The translations under genes and the position numbers were made by a program. The notes beneath the pieces are model-generated. The model was not told where the DNA came from and searched no databases. It was given only the letters and a program-made list of their open reading frames with translations. This document shows, piece after piece, positions 5,537 to 11,799 of a stretch of DNA of 11,799 nt. Origin of the DNA: Bacteroidales bacterium (GTDB taxonomy: Bacteria > Bacteroidota > Bacteroidia > Bacteroidales > UBA12077). Within the stretch, counting starts at the first letter, position 1, and each line of letters opens with the position of its first letter. The stretch covers positions 1-11,799 of the forward strand of contig JAUVUS010000026.1 in assembly GCA_030600865.1 (NCBI GenBank), read 5' to 3'.

Positions 5537-7864
5537 ATGAAACAATTATCAATTCTATTTACACTTATTTTTATAACTCTATTTTCGTTTTCTCAAGAAA
5601 AACACACTATTAGCGGTTATGTGAAAGATGAAGCCGGAGAAGAATTAATTGGTGCTACAATTTACATTCAAAGTCTAAAAACAGGTACAGTTACAAATGT
5701 TTACGGATTTTATTCTATCACTTTAATAGCTGGAAATTATAATATCGATTATTCTTATATTGGATGTGAAACCCAAACAAAAAAAATTAACCTTAATCAA
5801 AATTATAGCTTTAATATTACATTAATTGAAGCATCTAAAACAATTGACGAAGTTGTTATAACAGCGGAACGAAAGAATGAAAATGTTGTTAAAACTGAAA
5901 TGAGCACAATGAAATTGCAGGCAAAAGATATTAAGAGAGTTCCTGCATTATTTGGAGAAGTTGATGTTATTAAAACTTTACAATTGCTTCCCGGGGTTCA
6001 GGCGACAGGAGAAGGATTTTCAGGATTTAATGTGCGTGGTGGTAGTCCGGATCAAAACCTTATTCTTTTTGATGAAGCTACAGTATATAATGCATCCCAT
6101 TTAATGGGATTTTTCTCAGTTTTTAATAATGATGCCATTAAGGATGTTAAGTTGTATAAAGGAGATATTCCTGCTCAGTATGGAGGACGATTGTCTTCGC
6201 TTCTCGATATAAGGATGAAAGAAGGTAATCAGAAAAAATTTCAGGCTACCGGTGGGTTAGGAACCATATCATCCAGACTTACTTTAGAGGGGCCAATTAT
6301 TGAAGATAAATGGTCGGTATTGGTTGCCGGAAGGAGGACTTACGTAGACCTAATGCTATTATTATCCAGTGATGATGCAGTTAAGTCTAACAAACTATAT
6401 TTCTATGACTTAAACCTTAAAACAAACTATAAAATAAGCGATAAGGACAGAATTTATGTTTCAGGCTATTTTGGACGTGATGTTTTTAAGTTTGGAGATA
6501 TGTTTGGCTTTGATTGGGGTAACTACACATTAACAACCCGTTGGAATCATTTATTTACTGAAAAACTCTTTTCTAATTTCTCATTTATATATAGTAAGTA
6601 TGATTATATAATGGAGAGCGGTACAGATGCCTCCGGATTTAAGTGGACTTCAAACCTTGAAGATTATAAACTAAAAGCGGATTTTAATTATTACCCTAAT
6701 CCTAATAATACAATTAAATTTGGTCTGGAAGCAATTCATCATCATTTTAATCCGGGTTTTGCAAGAGGCACAGGAGATTCTACAGCAATGTATAATTCTT
6801 TGGAAATGCCTGAATCTAGTGCTATGGAATATGCTATTTATTTAAGTAACGAACATAAATTAACAAATAAACTCACTCTAAATTATGGATTAAGAGGATC
6901 TGTTTTTCAAAACATGGGTAAAGCTACTGTATACAATTTCGATGATTCTTATCAAAAAATTGATTCCACAACTTATAAAAGCTGGGATATTTTTAATACA
7001 TTTTATGGACTGGAACCACGATTAAGCTTAAATTATACAATAAACCAAAGATCATCTGTCAAAGCAAGTTATTCCAGAACCAAACAATACGTGCATTTGG
7101 CTTCGAATAGTACAGCTGGTTCGCCATTAGATGTATGGCTTCCATCAAGTCCCAATATTGATCCTCAATTAGCAAATCAAGCTGCAATTGGATATTTCAG
7201 AAATTTTTTGAATGATGCTTATGAAACATCCATCGAGATTTATTATAAAGATATGGATAACCAGATAGACTTTAGAGATCATGCTGATTTAATGCTCAAT
7301 CCTGAACTGGAAGGTGAGTTTAGAGTAGGTGATGCGTGGTCGTATGGAGCAGAGTTCTTTATTCGTAAGCAACAAGGTAAATTTACCGGATGGATTAGCT
7401 ATACATTATCAAAAGCTGAAAGAAAAATTCCTGAAATAAACTCCGGGAAAGTATATTCATCATCATATGACAGGCCTCATAACATTGCAATTGTTGGAAT
7501 GTACGATCTGACAAAACGTTGGAATATTGCTGCAACATGGGTATATGCAACAGGTTCGCCTGTTACCTTCCCTACAGGAAGGTATGAGCAAGGAAACATG
7601 ATTATACCTATTTATAGTGATAGAAATAGTTACAGAATGCCAGACTATCACCGAATGGATTTATCTATCACATTAAAAAGTAAAGAAAAACCAAATAAAC
7701 GTTTAAAAAACGAGTTAAATGTATCAATATACAATATCTACAACAGGCACAATGCCTGGATGATATATTTTGGACCGGATGAAGATGATCCAACCATAAC
7801 AAAAGCTGAAAAAGTTTACGTTTTTCCTATAATACCATCATTAACCTGGAATTTTTATTTTTAA
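5537..7864 (+). CDS. TonB-dependent receptor with N-terminal carboxypeptidase-regulatory-like domain
   Basis: An outer-membrane beta-barrel receptor energised by TonB-ExbBD. A signal peptide covers residues 1-20 (hydrophobic core then SFSQ before EKHT). A carboxypeptidase-D regulatory-like beta-sandwich spans about 23-98 (ISGYVKDEAGEELIGATIYI, with GTVTNVYGFYSI). A TonB-box-like stretch DEVVITA lies at 104-110. The plug runs about 115-228, with FNVRGGSPDQNLILFDEATV (164-183) and DIPAQYGGRLSSLLDI (210-225). The remainder is the barrel, ending in the aromatic FYF typical of barrel C termini. At 775 residues it is shorter than SusC/RagA receptors, and its partner is a DUF4249 protein rather than SusD. 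The ligand is unknown; iron chelates, oligopeptides or glycans are all possible. The DUF4249 gene begins 12 bp downstream and is surely co-transcribed. Confidence 0.94.
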   Translation: MKQLSILFTLIFITLFSFSQEKHTISGYVKDEAGEELIGATIYIQSLKTGTVTNVYGFYSITLIAGNYNIDYSYIGCETQTKKINLNQNYSFNITLIEASKTIDEVVITAERKNENVVKTEMSTMKLQAKDIKRVPALFGEVDVIKTLQLLPGVQATGEGFSGFNVRGGSPDQNLILFDEATVYNASHLMGFFSVFNNDAIKDVKLYKGDIPAQYGGRLSSLLDIRMKEGNQKKFQATGGLGTISSRLTLEGPIIEDKWSVLVAGRRTYVDLMLLLSSDDAVKSNKLYFYDLNLKTNYKISDKDRIYVSGYFGRDVFKFGDMFGFDWGNYTLTTRWNHLFTEKLFSNFSFIYSKYDYIMESGTDASGFKWTSNLEDYKLKADFNYYPNPNNTIKFGLEAIHHHFNPGFARGTGDSTAMYNSLEMPESSAMEYAIYLSNEHKLTNKLTLNYGLRGSVFQNMGKATVYNFDDSYQKIDSTTYKSWDIFNTFYGLEPRLSLNYTINQRSSVKASYSRTKQYVHLASNSTAGSPLDVWLPSSPNIDPQLANQAAIGYFRNFLNDAYETSIEIYYKDMDNQIDFRDHADLMLNPELEGEFRVGDAWSYGAEFFIRKQQGKFTGWISYTLSKAERKIPEINSGKVYSSSYDRPHNIAIVGMYDLTKRWNIAATWVYATGSPVTFPTGRYEQGNMIIPIYSDRNSYRMPDYHRMDLSITLKSKEKPNKRLKNELNVSIYNIYNRHNAWMIYFGPDEDDPTITKAEKVYVFPIIPSLTWNFYF

Positions 7865-7876
7865 TATAGGATAAAT

Positions 7877-8725
7877 ATGAAAAAACTTATATATATAACA
7901 ATCGCATTTATAGTTTTAGCTTCTGCATGTACGGAAAGCCTTGATGTTGACTTAGATAGCGCTCATGTAAGATTAGTTGTTCAAGGATCGATAAGCGACG
8001 AACTTAAAACACATCAGGTATCATTGACAAAAAGCGCCGACTATTTCTCTAACAGACCTGCCGACAGAGTAACCGGAGCTACTGTTACAATTTCTGATGG
8101 AGAAAACACTTTTAATCTAACTGAAATATCGGATGGCTTATATGAAACAGATACCATTATAGGTGAAATAGGTAAAACCTACACTTTAACAATAGATTCT
8201 GAAGGAGAAACATACACTTCAAGTTGCTATTTAAATTATTGCGCCCCTATTGATTCAATAAATTTTGGATACTACGATTGGAGCGAATATTACGAAACGA
8301 ATGACACCATGCTATATATCCTTTTAAATGCACTGGAACCAGAAACACCCGGCGACTTTTACTTATGGAACGTTTATAAAAACGGAGTATTGGAATCAGA
8401 CACACTTCACGAAGTTTATTTTTCTGATGATATTTTTGTTAATGGAAATTACATGTATGACGTAATGGTACAATTGGTCGAAGATGTTTCTATTGGAGAC
8501 ACTATTACTCTTGAAATGCAAGCTATTACAGAGGAATATTATAATTATATTACTCAGATCATGACCGAAACGATATGGAATATGGGACCTCTCGATGGCC
8601 CTCCTGCTAATCCTGCAGGTAATATTAGTAATGGTGCGATGGGATTCTTTCTGGCATATTCCGTAGAGAATATCACTTCTATAGTGCCTGAAGAAGATGA
8701 ATGGATATTAATTGAATGGTATTAA
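7877..8725 (+). CDS. DUF4249-family lipoprotein, partner of the TonB receptor
   Basis: A predicted 282-residue lipoprotein of the DUF4249 family, whose function is unknown and which is commonly encoded next to TonB-dependent receptors in Bacteroidota. The lipoprotein signal peptide is clear: MKK, a hydrophobic core, and the lipobox LASAC with the modified Cys18. The residues after the cysteine are acidic-rich (TESLDVDLD), as often seen for surface-exposed Bacteroidota lipoproteins, so surface display is plausible. Near the N terminus VRLVVQGSISDEL and VTGATVTISDGENTFNLTE (about 30-80) suggest an immunoglobulin-like beta-sandwich. The start is 12 bp after the receptor stop, with an AGG six bases ahead of the ATG, unusual in this AT-rich context. 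By analogy with SusD it may form a lid or ligand-capture subunit; that is inference. A strong terminator follows directly. Confidence 0.88.
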   Translation: MKKLIYITIAFIVLASACTESLDVDLDSAHVRLVVQGSISDELKTHQVSLTKSADYFSNRPADRVTGATVTISDGENTFNLTEISDGLYETDTIIGEIGKTYTLTIDSEGETYTSSCYLNYCAPIDSINFGYYDWSEYYETNDTMLYILLNALEPETPGDFYLWNVYKNGVLESDTLHEVYFSDDIFVNGNYMYDVMVQLVEDVSIGDTITLEMQAITEEYYNYITQIMTETIWNMGPLDGPPANPAGNISNGAMGFFLAYSVENITSIVPEEDEWILIEWY

Positions 8726-8764
8726 ACAAAAAAGGGCTGAAAATTTTTCAGCCCTTTTTTGTTT
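8724..8764. terminator. Bidirectional intrinsic terminator, 19-bp perfect stem
   Basis: Bases 8724-8742 pair perfectly with 8746-8764 around a 3-nt loop. The core GGGCTG/CAGCCC is flanked by A and T runs, so each strand shows a GC stem followed by a T tract. It begins within the stop codon of the DUF4249 gene and lies 13 bp past the stop of the convergent zinc-ribbon gene, so it can end both transcripts. Confidence 0.93.
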
Positions 8765-8777
8765 TTATATTTTCTAT

Positions 8778-9536
8778 CTACTTAAATTCTTTTTCCATAT
8801 CTGAATCTACAAAAATACGTCCACAATATTCACAAACAATAATTTTTTTACGCAAACGAACATCTAACTGTCGTTGTGGTGGAATTTTATTAAAACAACC
8901 ACCACATGCATCACGATGAACCGGAACAACTGCTAAACCATTACGTGCATTTCCTCTGATTTTCTTATATGCATTTCGTAAACGATCTTCAATAACTTCC
9001 TGAATTGCTAATGACTTTTTTTCTAAGCCTTCTTCTTCTTTTTGAGTTTCAGATGTGATAGAATCTAATTCTGATTTTTTTGTTTCCAAATCGTCAGTAC
9101 GATCTTCAAGTACACCTCTAGATTCTTCAATTACAACCTTTTTTTCTTCAATTTTTACAGTGTATTCTTTTATCCTCTTTTCATAAAGTTCAATCTCAAG
9201 AGTTTGAAATTCTATTTCTTTAGACAAAGAATCAAATTCGCGATTATTACGAACATTGTTTTGTTGTTCTGTATATTTTTTGATTGAAGCTTGAGATTCT
9301 TTTATTTCGTTCTTTTTATTTGTAATATATTCTTCAAGCTTAACGACATCATCTTCAAAATTCTGAACTCGCGTTTGTAAACCTTCTATTTCATCTTCCA
9401 AATCCTGAACTTCAAGAGGCAACTCTCCACGCAAACGTTTAATATTATCAATTTTTGAATCTATCATTTGTAGTTCAAATAAAGCTTTTAATTTCTCCTC
9501 AACAGTTAAGTCTGTGTTTTCCTTTACTTTAGCCAT
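8778..9536 (-). CDS. Coiled-coil protein with C-terminal C4 zinc ribbon (CT398-like)
   Basis: A 252-residue cytoplasmic protein with a long helical hairpin or coiled coil (about residues 10-195, rich in Glu, Lys and heptad-spaced Leu/Ile) followed by a zinc ribbon. The four zinc ligands are Cys211 and Cys214 (CGGC) and Cys235 and Cys238 (CEYC), and KIPPQRQLDVR between them is typical of the family. The architecture matches the C4-type zinc-ribbon family that includes chlamydial CT398, for which contacts with sigma-54 have been reported; the general role is not known. The gene starts 4 bp after the NIF3 stop, so translation of the two is probably coupled, and the pairing suggests linked function. 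There is no signal peptide or membrane segment. Confidence 0.92.
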   Translation of the reverse strand: MAKVKENTDLTVEEKLKALFELQMIDSKIDNIKRLRGELPLEVQDLEDEIEGLQTRVQNFEDDVVKLEEYITNKKNEIKESQASIKKYTEQQNNVRNNREFDSLSKEIEFQTLEIELYEKRIKEYTVKIEEKKVVIEESRGVLEDRTDDLETKKSELDSITSETQKEEEGLEKKSLAIQEVIEDRLRNAYKKIRGNARNGLAVVPVHRDACGGCFNKIPPQRQLDVRLRKKIIVCEYCGRIFVDSDMEKEFK

Positions 9537-9540
9537 TTTT

Positions 9541-10635
9541 TTATAAATAATTTATCGGATTCGAATTTATTTCTGTCAAATGAAGTGCAAATTTAGGAAA
9601 ATTTTTCATAAGTAATTCATAAAAAAGTTCTTTTGTAATTTGTTCCGTTTCAAAATGCCCAATATCAGCAATTACAATTTGCCCATCGGCATCAAAAAAC
9701 TGGTGATATTTAAAATCTCCTGACACAAAAATATCTGCATTTTCTCTAATCGCATTTTTTAATAAAAAGCTACCACTCCCTCCACAAATTGCTACTTTCT
9801 TTATAGGTTTATTCAGCAACTTGGTATGTCGCACACATTTAGCAGAAAATATTTTTTTTAATTGATTTAAAAATACAATCTCATTGACTTCATTATCTAA
9901 CTCTCCCACAACTCCAAATCCAACTCTGTTAAAATCATTTTCCAATGGATATAAATCATATGCAACTTCCTCGTAAGGATGTGAATTTATTAATGCGCTA
10001 ATAATTTTATTTTTAAGATGTTTTGGAAATATTGTTTCTACTCTCACCTCTCGTTCAAAATGAACTTCGCCTTTATTTCCAACAAAAGGATTGGTTTCTT
10101 CTCCTGCTCTAAACGACCCTTTCCCTTCGGTATTGTAACTACACATATCGTAATTCCCAATATGCCCTGCTCCGGCCTCAAATACAGCTTTGCGAGTTTC
10201 ATCAGCTTGTTCTGTGGGAACAAAATAAACTAACTTTATAAGATGATTTGATACCGGGGCTAAAATCTTTTGATTTTTCAATTTTAATTTTTCAGCAATT
10301 TTACTGCTTACTCCGCCCCATATGCTGTCCAAATTAGTATGTGATGCATAAATAGCAATGTCGTTTTTAATAGCTTTAATTATTACACGCTCAACATAAT
10401 TTTTCCCTGTAAACTTGTTAAGTCCTGATAAAACAATTGGATGATGAGCCAAAATTAAATTAGCATTTTTCTTTACGGCTTCATCTACAACTTCCTCGGT
10501 AACATCTACAGTAATTAATACTCCAGACAATTCCATATCAGGATTGCCAACAATTAATCCTGCATTATCATAATCTTCCTGATATGCCAATGGTATAACC
10601 GATTCTATAAAAGAAACAATTTCTTTTAGTTTCAT
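9541..10635 (-). CDS. NIF3/DUF34-family dinuclear metal-centre protein
   Basis: A 364-residue member of the widespread NIF3 (DUF34) family, which forms toroidal hexamers with a two-metal site; some entries carry the name GTP cyclohydrolase 1 type 2 homologue, but the physiological reaction is unsettled. Expected metal ligands are all visible: His64 and His65 in LAHHPIV, Asp103 in HTNLDS, and His327 and Glu331 in DIGHFETE. The protein is the long form: residues about 133-230 (LVYFVPTEQADETRKAV to HPYEEVAYDLYPL) form an inserted PII/CutA-like domain between the two halves of the core, as in other Bacteroidota and Bacillota homologues. GGSGSFLLKNA (285-295) follows the insert. The start ATG at 10635 gives the normal N terminus (IVSFIESVIPLAYQEDYDNA). 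It lies 40 bp after the MerR gene and 4 bp before the zinc-ribbon gene. Confidence 0.95.
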   Translation of the reverse strand: MKLKEIVSFIESVIPLAYQEDYDNAGLIVGNPDMELSGVLITVDVTEEVVDEAVKKNANLILAHHPIVLSGLNKFTGKNYVERVIIKAIKNDIAIYASHTNLDSIWGGVSSKIAEKLKLKNQKILAPVSNHLIKLVYFVPTEQADETRKAVFEAGAGHIGNYDMCSYNTEGKGSFRAGEETNPFVGNKGEVHFEREVRVETIFPKHLKNKIISALINSHPYEEVAYDLYPLENDFNRVGFGVVGELDNEVNEIVFLNQLKKIFSAKCVRHTKLLNKPIKKVAICGGSGSFLLKNAIRENADIFVSGDFKYHQFFDADGQIVIADIGHFETEQITKELFYELLMKNFPKFALHLTEINSNPINYL

Positions 10636-10675
10636 TATTTTTACATTTTGGATTTAAAAGATAAAAAACGTGAGA

Positions 10676-11011
10676 TTAAATTTCTTCACGTATTTCTAAT
10701 AAAAGCGACTTAATTTCTTTTAGGGATTTTATGACTTCAAAATTATTCATTGTTCCGTCTTTGTTCTCTTTTAGTTTCTTTTTAGCTCCTGTTAGTGTTA
10801 GTCCAAGTTCCTTTACCAAATAATAAATAATATGAAAATGCTCAATATCCTCTATAGTAAAAAATCTATTGCCTTTTTTATTCTTTTTAGGTTTAATAAT
10901 ATCAAATTCCTTTTCCCAATAACGTATTAATGAAGGATTTACATTAAACATCTCGGCAACTTCACCTATACTATAATATAGTTTCTCAACTCTTTTTTCT
11001 TTATAAGGCAT
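10676..11011 (-). CDS. Small MerR-family transcriptional regulator
   Basis: A 111-residue DNA-binding protein. The winged helix-turn-helix is clear at about 12-80: YYSIGEVAEMFNVNPSLIRYW, then EKEFDIIKPKKNKKGNRFF and the second helix pair DIEHFHIIYYLVKELGLTLTGAKKKL. The remaining 30 residues (FEVIKSLKEIKSLLLEIREE) form a helix expected to dimerise through an antiparallel coiled coil. There is no effector domain and no cysteine, so it is unlikely to be a metal- or redox-sensing MerR of the MerR/CueR/SoxR type. Small regulators of this kind are frequent in Bacteroidota; targets are unknown. The NIF3 and zinc-ribbon genes follow on the same strand, 40 bp away, so autoregulation of this unit is a reasonable but untested idea. 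Confidence 0.92.
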   Translation of the reverse strand: MPYKEKRVEKLYYSIGEVAEMFNVNPSLIRYWEKEFDIIKPKKNKKGNRFFTIEDIEHFHIIYYLVKELGLTLTGAKKKLKENKDGTMNNFEVIKSLKEIKSLLLEIREEI

Positions 11012-11069
11012 ATCTTGTTTTTATTACGGACTGTTGAACCAATAAAAGTAAAAAATAAATTGAAACAAT

Positions 11070-11096
11070 CAAAGTTAATTCTTTAATCCAAAACAA
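11070..11096 (-). promoter_or_regulatory. Candidate promoter of the MerR-NIF3-zinc-ribbon unit
   Basis: On the minus strand TAACTTTG (11077-11070) matches the Bacteroidota -7 consensus TAnnTTTG at every defined base. A TTG (11096-11094) lies 16 bp upstream, one base short of the usual 17-23 spacing. The first three bases of the -7 element are the TAA stop codon of the upstream beta-propeller gene. The leader to the MerR ATG would be about 50 nt. The match is good, but such motifs also arise by chance in AT-rich DNA. Confidence 0.4.
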
Positions 11097-11799
11097 TATA
11101 AATAACCATCACGAGATGCGATGTATATTTTATTATTCCAAACGATTGGAGTAGATTCAAATGAACCTTCACGTTTATCAAGTAACTCAAATTGATTTTG
11201 ATCATCATATTTAAAGAGATAAATTCCCCAATATCCTGCTACAATCAATTTATTGTCAACAAAAATCGGGGTTGAAATTGAAGGTCCGATTTTTTTCTTA
11301 AAAACTAATTTAGGTGTATTATAAACGGTTACGCTATCCGGGCCTAATACAGTTCTGGTCGAATCAATACTTTTATGATCAACAACATACAAGTATTCAT
11401 CAATCCCAACAAAAGCCGCCAAATGAGTTTGGTTATTGTTTATATAATTATCATTTATTCCAATTGATCCGATAATACCACCTTCCCAACCTACAAAATC
11501 TTTATCTTCAACCGGAAAATACCAGACAACGGCATCTTCCGGATTTCTCGAAGGGTTTAATTTAAAAGCACCTCCCTTACCTTTAATATATTGTTTCTCC
11601 ACAGATACCAGAATACAGCTATCAGAAGTAATAATAGCTGAACCATCTATATCTGAGCCAATATAAAAATCCCAGTCTAATTCTCTTGAATTTAAATTAT
11701 ATCCGAAAATATGTCCTGATCCTGAAGCAACATAAATATGATTACCTAACAATGAAGGTGATGATTCGGTAACGATATTATTTCGATGATTATAAACAT
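11075..11799 (-). CDS. PQQ-like beta-propeller repeat protein, 5' end outside window
   Basis: The reading frame stays open from the right edge, so only the C-terminal 240 residues are present; an internal TTG at 11752 is not the true start. The visible part is built of beta-propeller blades of the PQQ/BamB type. Three copies of a Ser-(Ser/Thr)-Pro ... Ile-Tyr/Ile-Val-Ala-(Ser/Gly) ... Gly-x-(Leu/Ile)-(Tyr/Phe) pattern can be seen: TESSPSLLGNHIYVASGSGH, SISTPIFVDNKLIVAGYWG and SFESTPIVWNNKIYIASRDG. Two more degenerate blades lie between the first two (GSAIITSDSCILVS and EYLYVVDHKS). The terminal blade ends in GYLYCFGLKN. No catalytic residues for a quinoprotein dehydrogenase are evident, so a binding or scaffold role is more likely. 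Location (periplasm or surface) cannot be judged without the N terminus. The downstream MerR gene starts 63 bp later. Confidence 0.87.
   Translation of the reverse strand, partial: VYNHRNNIVTESSPSLLGNHIYVASGSGHIFGYNLNSRELDWDFYIGSDIDGSAIITSDSCILVSVEKQYIKGKGGAFKLNPSRNPEDAVVWYFPVEDKDFVGWEGGIIGSIGINDNYINNNQTHLAAFVGIDEYLYVVDHKSIDSTRTVLGPDSVTVYNTPKLVFKKKIGPSISTPIFVDNKLIVAGYWGIYLFKYDDQNQFELLDKREGSFESTPIVWNNKIYIASRDGYLYCFGLKN

Noticed and set aside
5458..5610. Open frame after lnt encoding a membrane-like stretch (AYGIILVIGIAILIIPKRR)
   Set aside because: It has no ATG, overlaps the receptor start in another frame, and a single hydrophobic stretch is easily produced by AT-rich DNA. It might be a remnant of a lost gene, but nothing proves it.
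7463..7651. 62-codon minus-strand open frame
   Set aside because: Antisense to the barrel region of the TonB-dependent receptor; composition looks random.
8716..8919. 67-codon plus-strand open frame
   Set aside because: It runs through the intrinsic terminator and is antisense to the zinc-ribbon coding end, including its cysteine codons.
10018..10233. 71-codon plus-strand open frame
   Set aside because: Antisense to the inserted domain of the NIF3-family gene; no start signals or homology.

Overview
The window is an AT-rich chromosomal segment from a member of the Bacteroidota. The evidence is a TonB-dependent receptor with an N-terminal carboxypeptidase-like domain paired with a DUF4249 lipoprotein, near absence of Shine-Dalgarno sequences, and -7 elements of the Bacteroidota type (TAnnTTTG). 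Codon and base use look uniform across the genes. Most of the content is ordinary core or shell metabolism, and no phage, CRISPR, toxin or classical IS element is visible.

Layout, left to right. (1) A truncated LysE-family exporter on the minus strand (1-470). It is followed by a 278-bp gap with a 9-bp tandem repeat and two small GC-rich hairpins. (2) A small orphan four-helix-bundle protein (23S rRNA intervening-sequence/Avd-like family) on the minus strand at 749-1117. It is bracketed by a 29-bp imperfect inverted repeat built from degenerate 7-bp units (consensus TGAATAT). On the right side the 7-bp periodicity runs into the start codon. This is the most unusual structure in the window. 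(3) An aldehyde dehydrogenase (minus, 1199-2623), divergent from (4) an EamA/DMT permease (plus, 2848-3744). (5) Apolipoprotein N-acyltransferase Lnt (plus, 3839-5461). (6) A TonB-dependent receptor and a DUF4249 lipoprotein 12 bp apart (plus, 5537-8725), ended by a 19-bp perfect bidirectional terminator. (7) A convergent minus-strand cluster, read in the order MerR regulator, NIF3/DUF34 metal protein, coiled-coil zinc-ribbon protein (11011 down to 8778). A candidate promoter overlaps the stop codon of (8), a PQQ-type beta-propeller protein cut off by the right edge.

How the genes relate. The receptor and the DUF4249 lipoprotein probably form one outer-membrane uptake unit. Lnt, encoded just upstream, performs the last step of lipoprotein maturation in organisms that use it, so it may act on the DUF4249 protein among many others; the adjacency is suggestive only. 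The NIF3 and zinc-ribbon genes are 4 bp apart and almost certainly co-transcribed, with the MerR gene probably in the same unit. The four-helix gene with its inverted repeats looks like a separate small cassette lying between the exporter and dehydrogenase genes.
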